The notes under the pieces: model-generated
Told to the model about the DNA's origin: nothing
What the model saw: the letters and a program-made list of their open reading frames with translations, nothing else
Databases searched by the model: none
Program-made: the position numbers and the translations under genes
In this document: one piece after another, positions 1 to 6,934 of the stretch
Position numbering within the stretch: the stretch's first letter is position 1
Layout of the letters: each line of letters starts with the position of its first letter
Assembly (NCBI GenBank): GCA_009733575.1
Contig: ML770189.1
Span: 1-11,375, forward strand
Direction of reading: 5' to 3'
Source of the DNA: Gymnopus androsaceus JB14
Lineage: Eukaryota > Basidiomycota > Agaricomycetes > Agaricales > Omphalotaceae
DNA length: 11,375 bases

Positions 1-240
1 TATGCATGACCTGATTTTGAGTGGTGAATGCAACATAAATACAGAGGGGGGTGAATATGGAAATTCTCTGCAGGTAGCAGCATCCAATGGACATGAAGCC
101 ATTGTCCAGCTCCTTCTGAACCATGGAGCTGATGTGAGTGCCAAGGGAGGCAAATTTGGGAATGCTCTCCAGGGAGCAGCATCCAATGGACATGAAGCTA
201 TTGTCCAGCTCCTTGAACCATGAAGCTGATGTGAATGCCC
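1..240 (+). pseudogene. Ankyrin-repeat protein relic, left part
   Basis: An open frame runs from the window edge to a TGA at 221-223 and encodes about two and a half ankyrin repeats. Diagnostic pieces are GNSLQVAASNGHEAIVQLLL followed by NHGADVSAKGG and GNALQGAASNGHEAIVQLL. The repeat period is exactly 99 bases (33 codons): the same GCAGCATCC string starts at 77 and 176. Ankyrin repeats are protein-binding helical hairpins, and in fungi they often form the C-terminal sensor of NACHT/NLR-like proteins; no such partner domain is visible here. The second LLL block lacks two bases relative to the first (CTCCTTGAACC against CTCCTTCTGAACC), which shifts the frame and creates the stop. Ankyrin coding resumes at 585 beyond a solo LTR. 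The ATG at 2 need not be the true start because the repeat array may extend left of the window. The fold is certain; the parent protein is unknown. Confidence 0.8.
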
Positions 241-244
241 TGGG

Positions 245-579
245 TGTAGGAATACACCTTATAACACCAGCAAGGTGACAAGGATATTGACAAATGAATA
301 AAATGTTTGACCTTGTATGGATCTTGGGACAAAGATCCTAAGGCAAACAGGGTAACAGTAATGTCTATCTACAACCTGTATTTATACTCCTAGAAAGCAT
401 ATGTCATAGCTATCAAATATAGTAAGTGGATACTATGTGAAGTAATGATATCACCTATGATGCAATAGTGATATAAGGTGCAAATTATAGCATAGATATG
501 ATGTTAATATGATGAAAACATGATATCATCATGACAATAGCTGTATCCAGCTTGTACATCAAAATCTGATATTCCAACA
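245..579 (-). mobile_element. Solo LTR, minus strand, family 2 (copy A)
   Basis: Read on the minus strand this 335-bp block starts TGTTGGAATATC and ends TATTCCTACA, so it has TG...CA ends and near-perfect terminal inverted repeats (TGTTGGAATA / TATTCCTACA). It is flanked by a perfect 5-bp direct duplication CTGGG at 240-244 and 580-584. A TATA-like GTATAAATAC lies at 378-387 on the minus strand, as expected for an LTR promoter. No internal retrotransposon sequence is attached, so it is a solo LTR left by LTR-LTR recombination. It interrupts ankyrin-repeat coding sequence, which resumes after 584. A diverged second copy is at 3197-3396 plus 9206-9315. Its first 12 bases equal those of the copia LTR at 3397, which suggests a Ty1/copia relative, but the rest differs. 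Confidence 0.85.
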
Positions 580-584
580 CTGGG

Positions 585-745
585 AGGCTGTTATGGGAAT
601 GCTCTCCCAGGAGCAGCATCCCAAAGGACATGAAGCCATTGTCCAGCTCCTTCTGAACCATGGAGCTGATGTGAGCCCCAGGCAAATATGGAAGTGTTCT
701 TCAGAGAAAGGAATCTGAGGGACATCAAGTCATGGACCAGTATCA
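585..745 (+). pseudogene. Ankyrin-repeat protein relic, right part
   Basis: Past the solo LTR the ankyrin pattern continues: a YGNAL-like start at about 590-605, then a stretch nearly identical in nucleotides to 77-135 (GGACATGAAGCCATTGTCCA and onward), then a weaker unit around 683-745 with KYGSVLQ and an EGHQ-like piece. One extra base (CATCCCAAAGG against CATCCAATGG) breaks the frame near 615-622, and no single frame covers the segment. It is therefore decayed. The join is clean on both sides of the CTGGG duplication, so this was one ankyrin array before the LTR inserted. The right boundary is approximate because similarity fades after about 745. Confidence 0.6.
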
Positions 746-2108
746 GCACACACTTGGGTGAACAATACAGCAACCACAGCAGCTTACAGCAATCCATGTT
801 CTGTGGCAGCTGTGGATCACTGTGGGTACCTGTGGGCCAACCATTGCTTCAGCCATTCTGACACCTGTCGTTCCCAACTGATGAACACTGTATTGGGACA
901 TTGACACTATTTAATGAGTGCATGATGCAGTTCTGACAGTTCAACTTCTCTTCCTCCCCACTGAGCTCCAACTTAACTGACATTAAGTTCTCCTCTCCAA
1001 GTCCATGGTTTTCAAAGTATGCAATATGTTTGATGATTTCTTTTAGCTTCATGATGCACAACAAAGTAGACATTGAGGTAGCAGTTAGTACTTATACACC
1101 TCTCCATGTGTTTACACCATGTGCAACATCCCTCCCAGTACTGAAATCACAATCTCAATATAGAGATATCTCGCTTCTGCTGCTGAACATGCAAAGTTTC
1201 TTGTGCCAATGGTATACACTTGTGTGCATGTGGCCCATCCTTCAGTGACCCAGCCCGAGCCAAGGTCTCCAAAAAGTGCTATAAAAGTCTTGGAAAGCCC
1301 CTCACACCGTTTCCACCTCCTAAGCCCACTACACCCAGACATAAATGGATCCAGCTTGCGGTGAAGCAGATGCAGGAACTGGAAAAAGGAGAATCTCCAG
1401 GCTCCCCAAGCTGTACAAGAGACCTTGCATTTGTTGGTGAATGCATATACACATCTGCAGAATGTAGACAAGGCATTGTTCTATGCTAAAAAGCTGACGG
1501 CCTGTGTACAAGGCATTTGAAGCAGTGGATCTACCAGTGATGTATCTGAGTGAGGGTGGTCTTACATCAGCAAAACTTGGATGATCCCACACAAGGTCCC
1601 CCCTGTACAGAGCTGGACAGCTCTGTGGCTTCTGTGGATTGTATTGGTGCTTCTGTACAGTGCTGTACAGTGACCCACAGCAATCCACAGCAATCCACAG
1701 TTCACCAGGTTTTGCTGAGTAAAAGTAGTCTGGGGTATATGGTGGCAAGTTGCAGAAAAAACTTGAAGTTGCTTCCCAGGAGCACCACCTACTTATGCTA
1801 ATGATGGCATTTTCTTTAAGGAGTAGAGTCCCTTGGTTTCTTTGTATAATTCAAGTCAATTGTAACTACTATTTCCGCTGATTCCAAGTAATAGTAAAAT
1901 ATACACTATTATCACAATCTATTTATTGAACTCATTTCATGTTCATGCAAAATAATCTCTAATGCTATTTCAGCCCAAGTTGCACTACCTGTCCAGTAAG
2001 TAATTGCAGTGTCTCTACATCTTTACATAGTCTCTGTGAGATCAAAATGAAACATCAGTGATGAAGCCATAGAAAAGATGGAGCAAGGAAAGACTTACAC
2101 AACCATAC
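746..2108. other. Gene-poor stretch, no supported gene
   Basis: Only short frames without recognisable domains occur here. The longest on the plus strand (1220-1489, 89 codons) has no ATG start, and I cannot assign its proline- and lysine-rich text to a family. Small local repeats are visible: CAGCAATCCACAG twice in tandem near 1678-1700, with a related CAGCAATCCATG near 787, and CTGTACAGTGCTGTACAGTG near 1654-1673. CpG is scarce, as in the other non-element parts of the window. It could be worn transposon or pseudogene sequence. I see no RNA gene. Confidence 0.5.
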
Positions 2109-2320
2109 CTGTTTGTAATCATCCTCTGGCCAAGTAGTGGACCACATAGATTGAGCATTGGTGAAATCCACACATTGCAGCTATTGTATTTGCAATAAGA
2201 ATGTGAGGATGGAATGAGCAGGTAAAATTATTGAGAACAAAACCCCAAAAGAAAACAAAAAAAGGCTTACTATTAGAAGCATCAATCCAAGGCTTGTCTC
2301 CCTGTCCATCTGGGAACCAG
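2109..2320 (-). pseudogene. Possible exon remnants of an unrecognised gene
   Basis: On the minus strand two short blocks look exon-like. The first, 2320 down to 2271, follows a CTGATGCAG acceptor-like sequence, reads WFPDGQGDKPWIDASN, and ends at a canonical donor GTAAGC at 2270-2265. The second, 2180 down to 2109, follows ATAG, reads CVDFTNAQSMW then TTWPEDDYKQ, and ends at a GTATGG donor. Together they resemble the small exons and introns of basidiomycete genes. The reading phase is not kept across the proposed 90-base intron, and no further exons are clear. I do not recognise the family. This is either a decayed gene or chance. Confidence 0.2.
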
Positions 2321-2374
2321 CTGCATCAGCAAAACCTGTATTTTGCACTTTAATTCCCACAGGCAATACTTAAA

Positions 2375-2549
2375 ATTCCCAGTGCTCCCAGAGCTCCCGC
2401 ACTGGCCAGCGCTTGCCAGTGCTGTCAGAAATATAAAATCATATGTTATTTCCAAATAAGGTAATTTTGCGGCCTCTGGGAGCTTCTGGAGCCCCCTCCT
2501 GCATCGGCCGGACCATCTGAGTGCTGGGATGCTGGAGCGCTGGGAACTC
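2375..2549. repeat. GC-rich imperfect inverted repeat, possible MITE
   Basis: The left arm begins ATTCCCAGTGCTCC at 2375 and the right arm, read in reverse complement from about 2549, begins GTTCCCAGCGCTCC. Both arms continue with further CTCCCAG/CTCCAG-like words, and the right arm lies in a local cluster of CpG and GC. The middle is AT-rich. The pattern resembles a short non-autonomous DNA element, but I could not find a target-site duplication, so the ends and the class are uncertain. Confidence 0.3.
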
Positions 2550-2726
2550 TGGACAGCTCGCTCAAGCATTGCCCATGTCATACAGGTTTCGCTGATGTGT
2601 TTCTACCACCAACAGCAACATTGAGAATGAGGTGGATAAAGGGCCATGCAGGAGTCTGGGGGGAGTGAAAAGTGGATGGACTAGCTAATGAAGGCCAATA
2701 TAAAAACACCACAGATGAGATAGATC

Positions 2727-3196
2727 TAGTGATTTTCCGGCTCAGCCTGAAAGCCCCAGGCCAGCCAAGCCATGCCGTGAAAAGCCAGGCCGTGACTTTT
2801 GGTCTGGCCTGAGTTTTTGAAAGCCATGAGCCAGGGCTTTTAAACATACATTGGGAGGGTGTTTGCGCAGCTGCAAAGGCCAGTTTGAGTCTGGTTTCCA
2901 GCTTGCTCAATCCTTCAGATCAAGTTTCCCTTGTCTGTGACTTTCCTGATGCAAGTCAGCTTATTTTGGAAGTACTCCCACAGTCTCAATCTTCATTACA
3001 TGTTCCTTTTTCTATTCCTTCCCACTCTATTTTACAATGATATCTTCTTAGGCAAGGTACTTCATGTACAGTGCACTCAATACAGCTTATGTCACAGAAA
3101 TTTTCCTTATACATAAATTGTGTACAGCCACCTGAAAGGCCCCAGCTTAGGCCAAAGCCAGGCCAAAGCCAGGCTGGGCTGAGCTGGAGCTGTGGG
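2727..3196. mobile_element. Degenerate hAT-like non-autonomous element (probable)
   Basis: The left end reads TAGTGATTTTCCGGCTCAGCC from 2727, starting with the same TAGTG as the well-supported hAT element at 9410. The right end, read in reverse complement from about 3192, has TCCAGCTCAGCC, matching TCCGGCTCAGCC with one change. Both subterminal zones are packed with GGCC/GCCAGG words, including two tandem copies of GGCCAAAGCCA at 3150-3171, while the middle (about 2900-3120) is AT-rich. Clustered GC-rich subterminal motifs around an AT-rich core are typical of hAT-type MITEs. The right terminus appears to have been cut by the family 2 LTR starting at 3197, so the expected 8-bp duplication cannot be checked. 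Confidence 0.4.
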
Positions 3197-3396
3197 TGTA
3201 AGAATACACCTTATAACACCAGCAAGGTGACAAGGATATTAACAAATGATAAATGTTTGACCTTGTATGAATCTTGGGACAAAGATCCAAAGGCAAACAG
3301 GTAAGGTAAGTACATGTATATCTACAAGCAGTATTTATACTTCTAGAAAGCATATGTCATAGCTATCAAAAATAGTAAGTGGATACTATGTGAAAT
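3197..3396 (-). mobile_element. Family 2 LTR copy B, left segment
   Basis: This segment aligns over its whole length with 245-432 of copy A, starting at the same inner boundary (TGTAAGAATACACC against TGTAGGAATACACC), with scattered substitutions and small indels. On the minus strand it is the 3' part of the LTR and includes the TATA-like region near 3330-3341. It stops abruptly at the copia insertion, and its continuation lies at 9206-9315. The preceding five bases GTGGG would be its target duplication, but the other end of this LTR is missing, so that cannot be confirmed. Confidence 0.8.
3392..3396. repeat. Target-site duplication of copia element, left copy
   Basis: GAAAT precedes the TGTTGG start of the 5' LTR and recurs at 9206-9210 after the 3' LTR. 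A 5-bp duplication is normal for Ty1/copia integrases. The uninterrupted relative at 423-445 shows the equivalent unduplicated site. Confidence 0.85.
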
Positions 3397-3459
3397 TGTT
3401 GGAATATCAAAGGTAAATATATTCTATCGAACTATACATGGAACGCTTTCTCGTAGTCT

Positions 3460-3602
3460 CCACTTGTTTGTATCACCATCCCATGCACTCCACTGTTATC
3501 ATCTCGCAGACTCCACTCAGTCTCTCGCCGTATCCACTTGCTCTCTCGCAGTACCCACTATACCGTATGGACAGTAGCCACAAGTGTTCACGCAGTAGCC
3601 AC
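3460..3602 (+). promoter_or_regulatory. U3 array of seven CCAC motifs, about two helical turns apart
   Basis: CCAC cores begin at 3460, 3490, 3513, 3534, 3555, 3578 and 3599, giving spacings of 30, 23, 21, 21, 23 and 21 bases. Several share a longer context such as GCAGTAGCCAC or GCAGACTCCAC. The array lies just upstream of the TATA-like box, where LTR enhancers sit, so it may be a binding platform for a host factor. The 3' LTR has the same array; the old solo LTR keeps only the last two clearly. The function is inferred. Confidence 0.5.
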
Positions 3603-3633
3603 CTGCCCGATATATCGTTTGTACTTAGGACTG

Positions 3634-3641
3634 TATATAAG
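3634..3641 (+). promoter_or_regulatory. TATA-like box in 5' LTR
   Basis: TATATAAG lies about 125 bases before the end of the LTR, a suitable place for the U3/R promoter. The same string is at 9080-9087 in the 3' LTR, and TATATAAA occurs at the equivalent place in the solo LTR (about 10508-10515). The transcription start is not determined. Confidence 0.6.
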
Positions 3642-3759
3642 CTTAGGTACCATACCCTGTAATATTACCGTTGTCCCCCATCGATCTGTGTGATCGTTAC
3701 TACTAAGTCCTGTGTGGACTTACTGCTGCTACTTCCTTATTAGGAATGTAACTCTAATA

Positions 3760-3774
3760 GGTTATGGGCCCCGG
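3760..3774 (+). other. Primer binding site, half-tRNA initiator Met type
   Basis: GGTTATGGGCCCCGG directly follows the 5' LTR. It is complementary to the anticodon stem-loop of eukaryotic initiator methionine tRNA (...GGGCCCAUAACC), not to the tRNA 3' end. Drosophila copia and yeast Ty5 are known to prime from such internally cleaved half tRNAs. The match is direct; the exact host tRNA sequence is not available here. Confidence 0.8.
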
Positions 3775-3814
3775 CCTTAACCATTGACGCATCATATTGC
3801 CGTAACACTTGTTC

Positions 3815-4591
3815 ATGCCACCCAGGCCAGACCCTCCACCACTACGAACTCGACAGGAGATAAAATCACAGCAAGCACCACCACCAGTAACTCGACAACG
3901 TTCCATTGCATCGGAACAAGCCAGCTCATCGAGTAGCAAAGCTGTAACACCACAGCAGAGATCAGCACCATTACCTCCCACAGACGACACTGTTCCTTGT
4001 AAAGGACACCCACACATCTTTGATATCGACGAATTAGTTGACAGATACAAAAGCCGAACCACTGGAAGGTGGAGCTAGTGCAACAAACAACATTGCCTAA
4101 ACCGATACGACATACTTTGGACAGGTAAATTAGCAGATTTTGCCGAATTAGTTGACAGATACAAAAGCCGAACCACTGGAAGGTGGAGCCAGTGCGACAA
4201 ACAACATTGCCTAAACCGATACGACATACTTTGGACAGGTAAATTAGCAGATTTTGCGAAACCCATCACAAAAGAGCAGGAGCAAATCATCAGAAGTCAC
4301 CTACGACACATTGCCGACGACAACGAAGATGACGATGAAGAAGAGGATACTGAAGCACCTGTTGCTCAGCCTATAGCAACATCCTCACAACAGCATACTC
4401 CTGCTCCAACACAATCACCTGCACCAAAACGCGAACCAACCCCACCTACACCTCCACAACCATCTCCACAGGGCACTGCACCCCGATTTCCATATTCAAA
4501 TACGGAACCACCTTCTCCACATAGATCCCCATCGCCATCAGATCCCGGATCACCAGGCGCTTTAATTGCTGATTCTGACGACGACGACGAA
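3815..4591 (+). pseudogene. N-terminal extension of copia Gag, interrupted by TAG
   Basis: An ATG at 3815, 55 bases after the LTR, opens a frame in phase with the Gag-Pol ATG at 4592. The only stop between them is TAG at 4076-4078; without it the frame would run straight into Gag. The encoded extension of about 259 codons has a proline-rich basic start (MPPRPDPPPLRTRQ), a conserved-looking middle (ELVDRYKSRTTGRWS, then QHCLNRYDILWTGKLADF), an acidic run (DDNEDDDEEEDTE), and a proline/threonine-rich tail ending in DDDDE just before the Gag ATG. The middle is duplicated in tandem (see the repeat at 4030). The stop lies in the first copy where the second has CAG, so it is most simply a nonsense mutation. 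The element may alternatively start translation at 4592. No catalytic motif is visible; a structural or nucleic-acid-binding Gag role is possible. Confidence 0.65.
4030..4257 (+). repeat. In-frame tandem duplication, 2 x 114 bp
   Basis: 4030-4143 and 4144-4257 match at 112 of 114 positions. The unit is 38 codons, so reading frame is kept. The two differences are T4076 (TAG stop) against C4190 (CAG), and A4082 against G4196, where the second copy retains a CpG. The near identity means the duplication is recent, perhaps from slippage during reverse transcription. Confidence 0.95.
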
Positions 4592-6934
4592 ATGTCCAAA
4601 GCAAATAAAGCTTTTGATAAAGTTACAACCTTAAAGTCGGATGGATCAAATTGGGACACATGGAAAACTCGAGTGGAATTCGCAGCCAGATCTATCGGCT
4701 ATCAGCGTTATTTAAAATGGAATCTGCAACCTGATCTCGCCCAAGGATCAGATGACGAGCACAGGGGAAAGGATAGTGATTTGCTTAATGCAATCATTGG
4801 CAGGTTATCGGATGGAATATTCCGAAGGTATAGGCACTATGACAACACGAAGCAGTTGTGGGAAAATTTACTTGCTGATTATAATTCTAAAAACGCTCTT
4901 ACTGAATCATTTTTGCAAAGACGACTTCACACCATGCGATGCTCGGACCCATCCAAGGTCAATAAACATTTGGATGACATGATCAGCATCCGCGACGACC
5001 TCACTACTAGGGGAATCGATATCAACGACGATATATTCGTCAACACCATTATGTCCTCTGTCCCTGACACCTTCAAAGCTACGATAAACGCATTGGCTGT
5101 TTTCTCCGCTAAATCCGACAAGAAACTCAGTCCTGCGGAGCTCATCTCTACCATTCATGCTGAATCAATGGTACATCAAATGCAACATGATCACAAGAAG
5201 GAATCGGAAAACTATGCCGGTAACAGGGGAAGAGGAGGTTTCCGAGGTCGTGGAAATTCCTTTAGGGGAAATTCCCGAGGCAGAGGCAGAGGCTGCGGAG
5301 GATCAACGAGTCGCCAGGACTCCGTTTGTTACAACTGCGGAGGTAAAGGACACTTTGGAAATCAATGTCCATCGGAGAAACGCAGTCAGGCCAATGAGGC
5401 CAAGGAGACGAAGGCTCCTAAAGAGAAGCAAAAGAAGAAGTCGGATGGAAACTGGAGAGATAGGCCGAAGAACAGCGAAGTGGCATCCTCATCTATGCTT
5501 GAGGAAGTACCAGAGTCATCATGGGCAGCAATCAAAATTCCCGCTAAGCATGGGAATCTTGTTTTCGATTTTTCCGAAATAGCTGATAAATTCGAATTAG
5601 CTCTTTCATCGCCGAGCAATCACAGATTCAAGAAATACAGTTGTAATGCGATGCAGGACATTAAAATCGACTCTCCGCCACCTCTTACTCTTGACAACGA
5701 AGAGGAGGAAGAAGTATACGTCAACGCTTACGCTGCAGCGCACAGTTACGGAGCAATTCTTTTTGACTCCGGATGCTCTACCCACATGACGCCACTCACC
5801 GACGAACTCAGGAATCAACGGGAGATTCCAACACGAGTTATTCAGGCCGCTAACGCGGAAACCTTCACGGCAAACATCTCCGGCACACTCCATCTGGGAC
5901 TTCCAACATTTGAACAAGAAATAAGAATGTTAAAGCTCCCCAACACCCTTCTATGTCCAGACACTCCCAACACACTCGTATCACTGGGAAAACTCGATGA
6001 TGATGGTTACGCCATCCATACCGCAAATGGTAAAATGATGATCAGAGATCGCCAGGGGAAACTCGTGGGAGTTATCTCAAAGACTAATGGACTATACCAG
6101 ATCCCATCACGGGAACACGCATATTCGACTAAGATTGGCAGATTGGTATCTCTTTACGAGGCACACTGCATCTTAGGTCACCTCAACTATGCTTACATGA
6201 AGCATATGTTCCGTGATAACCAGGTTCGTGGAATTGGATTGGATCCGAAGCAAATGGACGAACCAGAATGCCGTGCTTGTATGCTTGGGAAAGCATCCAG
6301 GTATCCTATCACTCAGGTGCGATCATCTCCACGTGCGGAGAATTTTGGAGACATCTTCCACATGGATGTGTGGGGGCCAGCACAAGTCAGAATGGTAAAC
6401 CATTGCACGTATACGCTGACTTTAGTTGACGAAGCAACTGACTGGTTGGAGGAACCCCAAATGAAGTCGAAGGACGAGTCATTCGCACAGTACGTGGTTC
6501 TCCAAACAGGTCTCCAAACTCAATATGGCACAACTGTTAAAGTTCTCCACTCTGATCGAGGGGGAGAATTTCTCAGTAACGAATTCACGGCATATCTGGA
6601 ATGCATTGGGACACGACGACGTCTCACGGTACACGACACCCCGGAACACAATGGTATAGCGGAACGCGCACATCGAATGTTGCTCAACGCAGTTCGAAGT
6701 CTTTTGATCTCATCAGGACTCCCGAAATGGCTTTGGGGATTCATGATGAAATATCCGGTATATGTTTGGAACAGAATGCCAAAGAAAGCCATTGGAATGG
6801 CCACTCCATACAAAAACGGTTTGGTATTAAACCAGACATTACTAATCTTTGAATCTTCGGCAGTATCGTTTATGTCAAACAAGGGAAGAAACCCGGCAAA
6901 TTGGAACCACAAGCTCAGGAAGGATGCTGGATAG
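4592..6934 (+). CDS. Copia Gag-protease-integrase (Pol N-terminal part, frameshifted end)
   Basis: The 780-codon frame encodes the particle protein plus the first two Pol enzymes. Residues 10-195 are a UBN2/copia-type Gag domain (WDTWKTRVEF, LWENLLADYNS). RGG-rich 209-235 and the CCHC knuckle CYNCGGKGHFGNQC (246-259) bind RNA. Residues 387-500 are the aspartic protease with active site DSGC at 392. The zinc-binding pre-integrase segment is at 522-570 (H525, H530, C560, C563). The integrase core has D592 (MDVWGP), D655 (HSDRGGEF) and E691 (GIAERAHR), with exactly 35 residues between the last two. From about residue 741 the frame is wrong: one A is missing in 6812-6816, so the final 40 residues are unrelated to integrase and end at 6934. 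The true reading continues in the frame that ends at 8835. The start is the ATG nearest the Gag domain; an upstream in-frame extension exists from 3815. Confidence 0.9.
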   Translation: MSKANKAFDKVTTLKSDGSNWDTWKTRVEFAARSIGYQRYLKWNLQPDLAQGSDDEHRGKDSDLLNAIIGRLSDGIFRRYRHYDNTKQLWENLLADYNSKNALTESFLQRRLHTMRCSDPSKVNKHLDDMISIRDDLTTRGIDINDDIFVNTIMSSVPDTFKATINALAVFSAKSDKKLSPAELISTIHAESMVHQMQHDHKKESENYAGNRGRGGFRGRGNSFRGNSRGRGRGCGGSTSRQDSVCYNCGGKGHFGNQCPSEKRSQANEAKETKAPKEKQKKKSDGNWRDRPKNSEVASSSMLEEVPESSWAAIKIPAKHGNLVFDFSEIADKFELALSSPSNHRFKKYSCNAMQDIKIDSPPPLTLDNEEEEEVYVNAYAAAHSYGAILFDSGCSTHMTPLTDELRNQREIPTRVIQAANAETFTANISGTLHLGLPTFEQEIRMLKLPNTLLCPDTPNTLVSLGKLDDDGYAIHTANGKMMIRDRQGKLVGVISKTNGLYQIPSREHAYSTKIGRLVSLYEAHCILGHLNYAYMKHMFRDNQVRGIGLDPKQMDEPECRACMLGKASRYPITQVRSSPRAENFGDIFHMDVWGPAQVRMVNHCTYTLTLVDEATDWLEEPQMKSKDESFAQYVVLQTGLQTQYGTTVKVLHSDRGGEFLSNEFTAYLECIGTRRRLTVHDTPEHNGIAERAHRMLLNAVRSLLISSGLPKWLWGFMMKYPVYVWNRMPKKAIGMATPYKNGLVLNQTLLIFESSAVSFMSNKGRNPANWNHKLRKDAG

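Larger units (their letters stand above)
3397..3759 (+). repeat. 5' LTR of copia element
   Basis: The 363-bp repeat runs from TGTTGGAATATC to ACTCTAATA and is directly repeated at 8843-9205. Four transitions separate the copies (5' LTR coordinates about 3500, 3591, 3691 and 3746), each at a CpG. The TG...TA ends are unusual; the boundary is set by the 5-bp duplication here and independently by the GCAAT duplication around the solo copy at 10295-10638. Ending one base later, with 4-bp duplications, is the only alternative. The LTR holds the promoter (TATA-like 3634-3641) and a U3 array of CCAC motifs. Confidence 0.93.

Noticed and set aside
1220..1489. 89-codon plus-strand frame
   Set aside because: It has no ATG start, no recognisable domain, and lies in CpG-poor sequence without gene signals.
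2181..2366. 61-codon minus-strand frame with a hydrophobic stretch (LLIVSLFLFSFGVLFSII)
   Set aside because: The hydrophobic part translates an AT-rich, T-rich stretch that looks like an intron. It is not good evidence for a membrane protein.
3460..3602. CRISPR-like array
   Set aside because: The repeats are four-base cores in degenerate contexts inside a retrotransposon LTR of a eukaryote; there is no conserved repeat-spacer structure.
3438..3662. 74-codon frame in the 5' LTR, repeated at 8884-9108 in the 3' LTR
   Set aside because: It lies in U3 across the TATA-like box, is present twice only because LTRs are duplicated, and has a composition set by the CCAC repeats. No domain is visible and the old solo LTR does not keep it.
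5157..5582. 141-codon plus-strand frame overlapping Gag
   Set aside because: It is an arginine-rich alternative frame of the RGG/CCHC region; codon bias of the main frame explains it.
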